Source: Rhodospirillales bacterium
Lineage (GTDB): Bacteria; Pseudomonadota; Alphaproteobacteria; Rhodospirillales; Casp-alpha2
Direction of reading: 5' to 3'
Length of the DNA stretch: 5,998 bases
NCBI GenBank assembly: GCA_028282185.1
Contig: JANQIJ010000251.1
Span: 1 to 5,998, forward strand
Shown: piece after piece, positions 1-5,998 of the stretch
How the letters are laid out: every line of letters starts with the position of its first letter
Position numbering within the stretch: the stretch's first letter is position 1
Notes under the pieces: model-generated
What the model was told of the DNA's origin: nothing
Seen by the model: the letters and a program-made list of their open reading frames with translations, nothing else
Databases searched by the model: none
Made by a program: the position numbers and the translations under genes

Positions 1-1164
1 TGGCCGCCGTCGGCGGTGCACGGTTGGGGCGTGTTCGGCGCCAACCTGGTCCGCGATCTGTTGCGCCGCGGCGCGCCGCGGCCGTTGCTTCTCGCGCCCA
101 TCATTGCCGAACACTTGGAAGCCCAGGACCAACGGACCTTCGCCCCGCTGATCGCGGAGCAGGCGCAAATCGAACGGCAGACCGCGGAAGCCCAGGGCGC
201 GGTCACGATCAATGGCGTCGCGGTGGTTCATTCGCTCGGCAATGGTCTGATCCCCCAGCCCATCAACCAACGCTTTCGCGGCACGCCAAACGTCGGCTTT
301 ACGTTTTTCGAACGAACCGACTTCCCGCCGGATATCGTCGCCCGTGCCGCCTGGCTGGACATCGTGGTGGCCGGATCGTCATGGAACGCCGACGTGCTGC
401 GCGACATCGGCTTTTCCAAGGTCGGCTGCGTTTTTCAGGGGGTCGATCCGGAAACCTTTCGGCCGGGGCCGGCGGCGGGCCGTTTCGGCGAACGGTTCGT
501 GGTGTTCTCCGGCGGCAAGCTGGAATTGCGCAAGGGCCAAGACCTGGTCATCGAAGCCTTCAAGCGGTTCCATGAAAGCCATCCGGAGGCGTTCTTGGTC
601 ACCGCCTGGATGACGCCCTGGCCCAGGTTGATGGCCGACATCGCGGCAAGTCCATGGACCCAGGGCGCACCCGATCCTGACGCGGGATTTCCGGCGAGCA
701 TCGAAAACTGGGTTCGCGACCAAGGCATCCCCGAAGGCGCCCACAAGGACATCAGCCCCGTCCTCAACAGCCAGATGCCGTTGATTTTTAACGACTGCCA
801 CGCGGGGCTGTTCCTCAACCGCTGCGAGGGCGGGACGAACCTGGTGGCGATGGAAGCCATGGCCATGGGCTTGCCTTGCGTCCTGTCGGCGAATTCGGGC
901 CATCTGGATCTGATCGCGCCGGCGACGGCAATGCCGAACTGTTATCCCCTGGACCGCCAGGAACCGACGTCCTTTGCGCCCGAAGGCGGCGACCATTGGC
1001 GGGAAAGCGACCTGGACGACGCGGTCGCCGCGCTTGAGGCGATCTATGATGATCGCGCCGAGGCGCAACGCCGTGGTGCCGCGGCCCGCGCATTCATGAC
1101 GGATTGGCACTGGCCCAACCAGATCGACCGCCTGTTGACGACGTTGAACGAACTGTCCGAATGA
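1..1164 (+). CDS. GT4-type glycosyltransferase, 5'-partial
   Basis: Probable retaining GT-B fold glycosyltransferase moving a sugar from a nucleotide-sugar donor; acceptor unknown, cytoplasmic. Numbering from the GTG at 16 gives 382 residues. The frame is open to the left edge (codons W-P-P-S-A), and HGWGVFGANL resembles the glycine-rich loop near the start of GT-B N-domains, so the true start is probably outside the window. The C-domain opens at about residue 161 with FVVFSGGKLELRKGQD, the usual strand, loop and RKG basic motif of GT4 enzymes. The donor-site signature follows at 269-289 (NRCEGGTNLVAMEAMAMG, then LPCV). The two glutamates, E271 and E280, are eight residues apart rather than the classic seven, a spacing I recall in related sequences. 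No signal peptide or membrane segment is seen. It converges with the minus-strand TPR gene, with 48 bases between the stops. A role in surface or flagellar glycan synthesis is inferred only from the second glycosyltransferase and the chemoreceptor nearby. Confidence 0.88.
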   Translation, partial: WPPSAVHGWGVFGANLVRDLLRRGAPRPLLLAPIIAEHLEAQDQRTFAPLIAEQAQIERQTAEAQGAVTINGVAVVHSLGNGLIPQPINQRFRGTPNVGFTFFERTDFPPDIVARAAWLDIVVAGSSWNADVLRDIGFSKVGCVFQGVDPETFRPGPAAGRFGERFVVFSGGKLELRKGQDLVIEAFKRFHESHPEAFLVTAWMTPWPRLMADIAASPWTQGAPDPDAGFPASIENWVRDQGIPEGAHKDISPVLNSQMPLIFNDCHAGLFLNRCEGGTNLVAMEAMAMGLPCVLSANSGHLDLIAPATAMPNCYPLDRQEPTSFAPEGGDHWRESDLDDAVAALEAIYDDRAEAQRRGAAARAFMTDWHWPNQIDRLLTTLNELSE

Positions 1165-1167
1165 AAC

Positions 1168-1195
1168 GCACGGGCCGGCGATCGCCGACCCGTGC
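1168..1195. terminator. Hairpin between convergent genes, probable shared terminator
   Basis: GCACGGG (1168-1174) pairs perfectly with CCCGTGC (1189-1195). Inside it, CGGCGATCGCCG (1176-1187) is a perfect palindrome, leaving one C/A mismatch. The result is about 11 base pairs with a four-base GATC loop. It begins three bases after the glycosyltransferase stop and 17 bases beyond the TPR stop on the other strand, as expected for a bidirectional terminator. Neither side has a clean T tract. The minus-strand side is better, with GTTTCATT directly after the stem. Structure is seen; function is inferred. Confidence 0.6.
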
Positions 1196-1212
1196 CGTCG
1201 GCGCCTCCGTTG

Positions 1213-2175
1213 TTATCGGCGCGGGGGCGTGTCCAGGCTTTTGGGCAGGCGCGCCGCACCCGCGTGGGCCGGGTCCAATTCAAGGACCCGCAGCGAATCT
1301 TCGCGGGCCCGGGTCAGATCGCCGGCCCCGATGGCGGCCACCGCCCGGGCGTAGAGCGCGCCGGTATGGTCCGGTTTCAGGTCGATCGCCCGATTGTAGT
1401 CCAACCAGGCCTTGGCGTGGTTGCCGAGCGCGCCCTGAACCAGACCTCGATGATAGAAGTTGTCCGGCGCGGCGGCGCCACGTTGGGCGGCGGCGTCCAT
1501 GTCGGCCAACGCGGCCGGATAGTCCTCCATATAGGCCTTGGTCAAGCCGCGTTCGACATAGGCGTCGGCTTCGTTGCCGTCCAGGGCGATGGCCTCGGAA
1601 AAATCGCCGACGGCGCGAAAATGCCGGCCCTGGACACGGAAATAGCGGCCGCGGATGAGATAGGCCTCGCGATGCCGCGGCTGCAAACGCAGAACTTCGT
1701 TGACGTCTTCGATGGCGGTATCCGTCCGCCCGGCGGCGGCGCGGGCCGCGGCGCGCTCGATGAACGTCGAGACATCGTAGGGTTTGATCCGCAAAGCCGC
1801 CTGAAAGTCGTCCTCCGCGTCGTCCAGGTCACCGACCTTTCCATGGACCGTGCCGCGGCTCACCAGCGCCCGGAAGTAGTCCGGCCGCAGGTCGATCGCT
1901 TCGGAAAAGTCGTCAAGGGCGGCGGCGTACTTACCCAAGCGTTGGTGCATCATACCACGATTGTTGTAAACCCGGGCCAGATCCCTATCCGACAGGGTCT
2001 TGGCCTTGATCGCGCGGGTGAACAGTTCAATCGCCTCATCCAGCTTCCCGGCCTTGGCGGCCGTGACCCCGGCTTGGAAATCCTTGGCCGCCTGGGCCTT
2101 GGCCGGCGACGCGGGCCAAACCAGCAAGGCCACGATGACGGCGGCCGCACCCATGCGCAACAATGTTCGAGCCAT
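1213..2175 (-). CDS. Secreted tetratricopeptide-repeat protein
   Basis: A 320-residue protein, probably periplasmic, made almost wholly of TPR helical hairpins that usually act as protein-binding scaffolds. The ATG at 2175 is preferred: it starts MARTLLRMGAAAVIVALLVW, then PASPAKAQA, a typical Sec signal peptide (basic n-region, hydrophobic core, likely cleavage after AKA or AQA near residues 27-29). An in-frame GTG at 2202 would add nine residues ahead of it and is less likely. About eight TPR units follow, roughly at 31-64, 65-98, 99-132, 133-166, 167-200, 201-234, 235-270 and 271-304, with recurrent signatures such as A-x-x-D-F-S-E-A-I-x-L. No enzymatic domain or lipobox is present; the tail (KSLDTPPRR) looks disordered. 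AGGAGAG lies 11 bases upstream of the ATG, slightly far for a ribosome site. A T-tract hairpin at 2203-2231 separates it from the broken chemoreceptor gene. No specific partner can be named. Confidence 0.88.
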   Translation of the reverse strand: MARTLLRMGAAAVIVALLVWPASPAKAQAAKDFQAGVTAAKAGKLDEAIELFTRAIKAKTLSDRDLARVYNNRGMMHQRLGKYAAALDDFSEAIDLRPDYFRALVSRGTVHGKVGDLDDAEDDFQAALRIKPYDVSTFIERAAARAAAGRTDTAIEDVNEVLRLQPRHREAYLIRGRYFRVQGRHFRAVGDFSEAIALDGNEADAYVERGLTKAYMEDYPAALADMDAAAQRGAAAPDNFYHRGLVQGALGNHAKAWLDYNRAIDLKPDHTGALYARAVAAIGAGDLTRAREDSLRVLELDPAHAGAARLPKSLDTPPRR

Positions 2176-2202
2176 GGCCTCGATATCTCTCCTAGACAGC
2201 AC

Positions 2203-2231
2203 AAAAAGCCGGCCCCGGCCGAACGGCCGGC
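2203..2231 (-). terminator. GC hairpin with T5 tract, intrinsic terminator or leader attenuator
   Basis: Read on the minus strand, GCCGGCC (2231-2225) pairs with GGCCGGC (2214-2208), which is followed at once by TTTTT (2207-2203), the classic intrinsic-terminator layout. An alternative inner stem, GGCCGG (2230-2225) pairing with CCGGCC (2220-2215) around a GAAC loop, uses part of the same sequence. It lies about 76 bases past the end of the chemoreceptor remnant and only 27 bases ahead of the TPR start codon at 2175. It therefore either ends transcripts from the right or sits inside the leader of the TPR mRNA. Confidence 0.72.
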
Positions 2232-2306
2232 CCGGTCGGGTGATGGTCCATGGACTTATCAGAAAGCGCCGCGATCGCGCAATCGGCGATCAACGGCAGC
2301 CCAAGG

Positions 2307-2578
2307 TCAGATCGTGTAGCCCAGGCGCAAGCCGCCCCAGTGGCGGCCGCGGACGTCAATCGGCGCCGACAGGTCCTTCATCAAGACGAAGGTGCCGCCG
2401 CCCATGTCGCGACGATAGGTCTGCAGGAAGAACGGGCGCGTGCTTTGACCCGCGCGCAGGCCGGTGCGGTCGTTGAAAATCCGCCGGTTGCGGCAATTGG
2501 CGTTGTTCCAATCGGGATCTTCACCCTGTGGTTTGGAGAATTTCAGGTTGTGTGTCGGCAGAAAACCGTTGCGGTGCC
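2307..2578 (-). pseudogene. Orphaned C-terminal domain of the chemoreceptor
   Basis: In a different minus-strand frame from the chemoreceptor ORF upstream, about 89 codons beginning HRNGFLPTHNLKFSKPQG run to a TGA at 2307-2309. Later landmarks are NCRNRRIFNDRTGL, then PFFLQTYRRDMGGG, FVLMKD, SAPI and GRHWGGLRLGY. From memory, this block closes many alphaproteobacterial methyl-accepting chemotaxis proteins (consensus like DRNGYLPTHN...NCRNRRIF.DRTGL...PFLLQTYRRDMGGG...RGRHWG.LR..Y), where I take it to be a C-terminal sensing domain. It has no start codon before the ATG of YRRDM, about 58 codons in, and no ribosome site, so it is unlikely to be made alone. It keeps family residues with no internal stop, which suggests recent separation from its parent. 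Identification rests on recalled similarity; the frame change is seen directly. Confidence 0.7.
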
Positions 2579-3157
2579 CGTCTGGTTGGCCAGGGCCTTG
2601 ACCTCGCCCGCGACCACGGCAAACCCCTTGCCGGCCTCACCGGCGCGCGCCGCCTCGATGGTCGCGTTGAGCGCCAGCAGGTTGGTCTGCTTGGAAACGG
2701 CTTCGATGTCCTGGGTGATCTTGGCCACCCCGCCAAGCGACTGCTCAAGCGTGCCAAGCGAGGTTTCGATCTTGGTTACGGAATCGACCAGACCGGCGAT
2801 CCGTGACACGGCGTCGGTCACACTCTGACGCGAATCGTTCATCACCGCGCCGGCGGCCTGGGCGGCCTGGCTGGTTTCGCCGCCGGCCGTGTCGATCCGG
2901 TTGAAGGCATCGATCAAGTCCCGCGCCTTTTCGCGCATCTCGTCGATTGCCCGCGCCTGCATCTGAAATTCGGCGTTGATCGATTCGACAACGCCCGCGA
3001 CATCGGCCAATTCGAGGCTCAAGCCCTCGACCTGAATGGGGATATCTTCCGCGAAGTTCTCGAACCGTTTGTCGTCACCGTCGGCCGAAGGATCGGCATT
3101 GGGCATTTCGATGACGTCGTCGCCGGCGTCCGCCGGCACGGCCAGTGCGTGTTGCAT
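2543..3157 (-). CDS. Soluble methyl-accepting chemotaxis protein, truncated after the hairpin tip
   Basis: This is the 5' part of a chemoreceptor gene. Such receptors form long antiparallel coiled coils whose tip binds CheW and controls the CheA kinase. The ATG at 3157 has a strong ribosome site, GGGAGG at 3168-3163, five bases upstream. The 204-residue product has no membrane segment or HAMP domain, so it would be cytoplasmic. Residues 1-40 are acidic and probably disordered; 45-150 form the amphipathic N-terminal arm; 157-183 (QTNLLALNATIEAARAGEAG, then KGFAVVA) are the near-invariant tip. After LANQT (189-193) the return arm, which should continue for about 100 residues, is missing. The frame reads eleven unrelated residues (GTATVFCRHTT) and stops. 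The family's usual C-terminal domain lies directly downstream in another frame. This is probably a pseudogene; a truncated product could be translated but should not form a normal receptor hairpin. Confidence 0.8.
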   Translation of the reverse strand: MQHALAVPADAGDDVIEMPNADPSADGDDKRFENFAEDIPIQVEGLSLELADVAGVVESINAEFQMQARAIDEMREKARDLIDAFNRIDTAGGETSQAAQAAGAVMNDSRQSVTDAVSRIAGLVDSVTKIETSLGTLEQSLGGVAKITQDIEAVSKQTNLLALNATIEAARAGEAGKGFAVVAGEVKALANQTGTATVFCRHTT

Positions 3158-3162
3158 GTTTG

Positions 3163-3168
3163 CCTCCC
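3163..3168 (-). promoter_or_regulatory. Ribosome binding site fixing the chemoreceptor start
   Basis: GGGAGG on the minus strand, five bases (CAAAC) before the ATG at 3157. It is the best Shine-Dalgarno match in the window and supports this start over an upstream extension of the frame that reads poorly (WCSRTPVAESPQ...). The 150-bp gap between this gene and the TPR-glycosyltransferase stop at 3308 otherwise shows no clear sigma-70 promoter or terminator by eye. Confidence 0.75.
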
Positions 3169-3307
3169 GACATCCGCGCGCAGACCGACCAATATGGCCG
3201 CGCGAGATCATCTGCGGCGATTCTGCCACGGGCGTTCGGGAACACCATATGACTATCGGCATAGGGTTTGGCGCCGGCGACTGGCGGGCGTGAGTTTTGA
3301 TTGAATT

Positions 3308-5083
3308 TCAGTTACTTAGACGATCCAACCACAGCGCGATGCGGGCGACCGGATCACGCCAATCGCCGGCCTGTTCCTGGCGGAAAAGGCGCATGTCGGG
3401 GTACCAGGGCGTGTCATCGCCATCGATCAGCCAGCGCCATTCGGCCACCTTCGGCAACAGCATGGCGACGGGCCGGCCAAGGCCGCCCGCCAGATGCCCG
3501 GCCGCCGTGTCACAGGTCACGACCGCGTCCAAATTGGCGACCAGGGCGGCGCTGTCGGCAAAGTCGGTAAGGTCCAGGCACCAATCGCGGATCGTCGCCT
3601 GCTGACCCAAGGCGCTAACTTCCTCGGCACCGCCATCCTTCTGCAATGAAACGAATGTCGCCGCTGTGGCCTCCAGCAACGGAACCAGAGCGGCGAGCCC
3701 GGGGCTGCGCAGGCGGTCGCGGGGGTGATCGGGACTGCCACGCCAGCACAGACCGATCCAGGGCCGGGGCAAGAATGCCAGCCGGTCGCGCCAGGCCGCG
3801 ACCGCGCCCTCTGGCGGAACCAGGTAGGGAACGTCGGCCGGGATCGTCCGTCGTGTGGTCCGGAAGGCGGCGGGCAGGCTGAGCATCGGAATCTGATAGT
3901 CGTGACTGGGAAGGTCGTTACCCCGGGCAATGACCTGTGTGACCGTGGGCATGGCACGAACCAAGCGCACCAGCGAGCCCGGACATTCGACGGTCACATG
4001 AAAGCCCCGGTCCTGCAACGGGCCGGCGTAGCGGACAAACTGCAGGGTATCGCCCAACCCCTGTTCGGCATGGATCAAGACAGTGTTCGCGCCTTCGCCG
4101 GCAACCGCTTCGGCCGTCCATCTGGGCGCCGTCCATTGCCGCCGTTCCGGGGCGAAACGGGCGGTAAGCCAGCGCTGTTCGTAATCCGGCCAGGCGTCTT
4201 CGAAGCGGCCGGCCAATAGCAGGGTCATGGCCCGGTTGCGCCGCGTCTCGGCGTCGTCAGGGGCGATCGCCAGGGCCCGTTGATAGGCATCCAAGGCCTC
4301 GCTCAACCGCCCCATTTCGTGCAGGGCAACGCCCCGGTTGGCGTGCACGGCGGCGGCCTCGGGATTGGTTTCAAGGGCCGCTTCGTATTGCACCAGGGCG
4401 GCGTCAAGATCGAACCGGTCGCGCAGGATGTTGCCAAGGTTGCAATGCGCCTCGACCATGCCCGGCTGGGCCCGGATCGCCCGCCGATAGCATTCCGCGG
4501 CGGCGTCCTCGGCGCCGCGCGCCTGTAGCGCCTCGCCCAGGGCTTGCTGCGCGTCCGCCAGTCCGGGCGCTAGGTTCGCGGCGCGCTGAAAGCAGGCTTC
4601 CGCATCGCGGCGCGCGGTCCCGCCGATGCCGCGCAGGGCCAGGCCCAGATTCAAGTGCGCCTGGGCAAGGTCGGGATCCAGGTCCAACGCCAGACGCGCC
4701 CGCGTCCGTGCCGCATCGAAATCACCAAGTTGGACCAATGCGGCTGCCAGATCCGAATGCACGGCCGCATCGTCGGGCGCCAGTTGGATCGCCCGGCGAT
4801 AGGCGTCGGCGGCGTCGGCCGCGCGGCCCTGGGCCGTGCGAATGCGGCCCAGATTGGCATGGTAAATGGCCACGTCGTCATCGAGCCCGATGGCCCGGGT
4901 CACCTGGTCGGCGGCTGCCGCCAAATCGCCCCGCTGGAAATGAGCCACGCCCGACAGATGCGTCGCGTCCGGATGATCGGGCTGGGCCCTTAGGATATCG
5001 CGGTACAGGCGCTCGGCATCGTTCAGGTTGCCCGCCTGGTGACAGGCGACGGCCCGGGCCAATACTTGGGCGACATCGACCAT
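3308..5083 (-). CDS. TPR-glycosyltransferase fusion with GT9/heptosyltransferase-like C-domain
   Basis: A 591-residue cytoplasmic protein joining a TPR superhelix to a GT-B glycosyltransferase domain, a pairing known from protein O-glycosylation enzymes and common in alphaproteobacterial surface or flagellar loci. The ATG at 5083 is chosen because AAGGGG lies six bases upstream and MVDVAQVLARAVACHQAGNL begins the first repeat cleanly; a longer frame to 5131 would overlap the upstream gene. TPR units fill about residues 5-306 (near nine). The catalytic-like part spans 310-591: HAEQGLGDTLQFVRY (338-352) carries the GxGD-type loop of ADP-heptose transferase relatives; GLCWRGSPDHPRDRLRS (444-460) and DLTDFADSAALVANLDAVV (504-522) precede CDTAAGHLAGGLGRPV (524-539); EWRWL and DTPWYPDMRLFRQ close it. 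The CobC-like stop codon is one base upstream, suggesting translational coupling. Donor and acceptor are unknown; nearby chemotaxis sequence makes flagellin glycosylation a guess. The domain is intact as far as I can see. Confidence 0.87.
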   Translation of the reverse strand: MVDVAQVLARAVACHQAGNLNDAERLYRDILRAQPDHPDATHLSGVAHFQRGDLAAAADQVTRAIGLDDDVAIYHANLGRIRTAQGRAADAADAYRRAIQLAPDDAAVHSDLAAALVQLGDFDAARTRARLALDLDPDLAQAHLNLGLALRGIGGTARRDAEACFQRAANLAPGLADAQQALGEALQARGAEDAAAECYRRAIRAQPGMVEAHCNLGNILRDRFDLDAALVQYEAALETNPEAAAVHANRGVALHEMGRLSEALDAYQRALAIAPDDAETRRNRAMTLLLAGRFEDAWPDYEQRWLTARFAPERRQWTAPRWTAEAVAGEGANTVLIHAEQGLGDTLQFVRYAGPLQDRGFHVTVECPGSLVRLVRAMPTVTQVIARGNDLPSHDYQIPMLSLPAAFRTTRRTIPADVPYLVPPEGAVAAWRDRLAFLPRPWIGLCWRGSPDHPRDRLRSPGLAALVPLLEATAATFVSLQKDGGAEEVSALGQQATIRDWCLDLTDFADSAALVANLDAVVTCDTAAGHLAGGLGRPVAMLLPKVAEWRWLIDGDDTPWYPDMRLFRQEQAGDWRDPVARIALWLDRLSN

Positions 5084-5084
5084 G

Positions 5085-5998
5085 TTAGGCCCCTTGCGCC
5101 GGTCGCGCGTCCCGCCAGGCGCCGAGCCCATCGCCCAAGCGGTCCCACTGGTCCGATCCGTCGGGCAATCCGAAGCGCAGCAGATCCGGCCGGTCGGAGA
5201 AACGCCGGGTCAGGACGCCTTGTCGGGCAAGCGCCGTCCAAACGGCCTCGGCCGACGGACTTTGCACCAGAACGAACAAATCGGTCCCACCGACGACCCG
5301 CAAACCCGCCGCCGTCAATTGGTCCGCCAGGCGTTGGCGGTCGGTGCCGAGCCGCCGCCGCGTCGCCGTGATCCAGACCCCATCTGCAAGCGCCCGCCGG
5401 CCGATCGCCAGGGCCGGACCGGACACCGCCCAGGGTCCCAGCCGCTGGGCAATGGCCTGTACGGTCTTCGGCGCCGCGACAGCAAAGCCCAGACGCAGGC
5501 CCGCCAAACCGAAGAACTTGCCGAATGAGCGCAGGACAAGGACGTTCGGACCGGGCCGCAAGGGGATCAACGAGATGTCCGGCCGGACGTCGGCGAAGGC
5601 CTCGTCGACGATCAGCCAATGGCCGCCCGCCGCCGCCTGCCGGGCCCAATCGGCAAGCCGGTCCGGCGGAAACACCCTGCCATCGGGGTTGTTCGGGTTG
5701 ACCACGACCAGGCTGCGGTCCGGCGGCGGCAGGTCGGCGACGGGCGCGACCGTCACACCGGCGGCGCGCCAACAGGCCTCGTGTTCGGCATAGGTCGGGG
5801 CCGCGACCGCGACCCGTGGTTCTCCGGGCGACGGTGGCAGGCGCAGAACCCGGGGCAGCAGTTGAATCAACGCCTGGGTGCCCGGCGCGGCGACAACGCA
5901 TCCCGGACCCTCGGCACCATAGGCCGCGGCGGCGGCCGTTTCGACAGCCGCCATGTCATCGGCCTGCGGCAAGTCGGACCAGGCGCCCGACGGGATCG
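5085..5998 (-). CDS. cobC: Threonine-phosphate decarboxylase (CobC/CobD type), 5'-partial
   Basis: PLP enzyme of aminotransferase fold class I. In cobalamin biosynthesis the family decarboxylates L-threonine O-3-phosphate to (R)-1-aminopropan-2-ol phosphate, used for the nucleotide-loop linker. The frame is open to the right edge, so the N-terminus (perhaps 30-40 residues) is missing; 5998 is not its start. Counting from the TTG codon at 5972, key blocks are APGTQALIQLLP (29-40, phosphate-binding region), APTYAEHE (58-65), NPNNPDGR (92-99, substrate and cofactor contacts), DEAFADVRPDISL (123-135, the Asp that pairs with the pyridine nitrogen), SFGKFFGLAGLRLGF (149-163, Schiff-base Lys152) and LLRFGLP (264-270, carboxylate-binding Arg266). 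Histidinol-phosphate aminotransferase is the main alternative, being the same superfamily; SFGKFFGLAGLRLGF favours CobC. It ends one base before the TPR-glycosyltransferase start, probably as the first visible gene of that transcript. No other cobalamin gene is visible. Confidence 0.82.
   Translation of the reverse strand, partial: IPSGAWSDLPQADDMAAVETAAAAAYGAEGPGCVVAAPGTQALIQLLPRVLRLPPSPGEPRVAVAAPTYAEHEACWRAAGVTVAPVADLPPPDRSLVVVNPNNPDGRVFPPDRLADWARQAAAGGHWLIVDEAFADVRPDISLIPLRPGPNVLVLRSFGKFFGLAGLRLGFAVAAPKTVQAIAQRLGPWAVSGPALAIGRRALADGVWITATRRRLGTDRQRLADQLTAAGLRVVGGTDLFVLVQSPSAEAVWTALARQGVLTRRFSDRPDLLRFGLPDGSDQWDRLGDGLGAWRDARPAQGA

Noticed and set aside
379..1110. A 243-codon minus-strand frame inside the glycosyltransferase
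   Set aside because: Antisense shadow: the plus-strand product carries clear GT4 motifs, while this translation is Arg/Gly/His-rich with no recognisable domain.
1192..2319. A 375-codon open frame on the plus strand opposite the TPR gene
   Set aside because: It mirrors the coding strand of a clear TPR protein with a signal peptide; long antisense frames are expected in GC-rich genes, and its translation resembles no family I know.
2543..2582. Programmed -1 frameshifting to join the two chemoreceptor frames
   Set aside because: The only run of Ts (GGTTTTC) is not a proper X-XXY-YYZ slippery heptamer in the reading frame and lies after the second frame's similarity already begins; a shift also cannot replace the missing return arm.
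3190..3240. A sigma-54-like GG-N10-GC element (TGGCAGAATCGCCGCA on the minus strand) upstream of the chemoreceptor
   Set aside because: Only the core GG and GC and a few flanking bases fit; the TT before GC and the C after TGGCA do not. Chance matches of this quality are likely in such GC-rich sequence.
1178..4270. Three GCGATCGC octamers (1178, 2271, 4263), the cyanobacterial HIP1 sequence
   Set aside because: Gene content does not look cyanobacterial, and three copies of a GC-rich palindrome in 6 kb of high-G+C DNA is weak evidence of anything.
5023..5901. A 292-codon minus-strand frame overlapping the cobC-like gene
   Set aside because: It is out of frame with the PLP enzyme, whose lysine, aspartate and arginine motifs are all present; the alternative is low-complexity Arg/Gly/Ala sequence.

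Overview
The window is G+C-rich (roughly two thirds by eye) and almost fully coding. It most resembles an alphaproteobacterium, possibly a Rhodospirillales-type one. That rests on recall, not a search: the CobC-type aminotransferase of the aerobic cobalamin pathway, the long TPR-glycosyltransferase fusion, and a chemoreceptor C-terminal block ending in YRRDMGGG...SAPI...GRHWGGLR are all familiar from that group.

Layout from left to right. A plus-strand GT4-type glycosyltransferase runs in from the left edge and stops at 1164. It converges on a minus-strand secreted TPR protein (1213-2175), and a strong hairpin (1168-1195) lies between the two stop codons. All genes to the right are on the minus strand. 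In transcription order they are: a 5'-partial cobC-like PLP decarboxylase from the right edge to 5085; a TPR-glycosyltransferase fusion (3308-5083) starting one base after the cobC stop; a 150-bp gap; a soluble chemoreceptor whose signalling domain is cut off just after the hairpin tip (2543-3157), with its conserved C-terminal domain left out of frame (2307-2578); a GC-rich hairpin with a T5 tract (2203-2231); and the TPR protein.

Functional reading. Two glycosyltransferases of unrelated fold families and a chemoreceptor would fit a motility or cell-surface-glycan neighbourhood such as flagellin glycosylation, but no flagellin or flagellar gene is visible, so this is inference. The cobC-like gene is metabolically unrelated; only its close coupling to the fusion gene links it to the rest. 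The most notable observation is the broken chemoreceptor, which looks like an internal deletion with loss of frame. I see no RNA gene, CRISPR array, insertion sequence, prophage gene or convincing new system.
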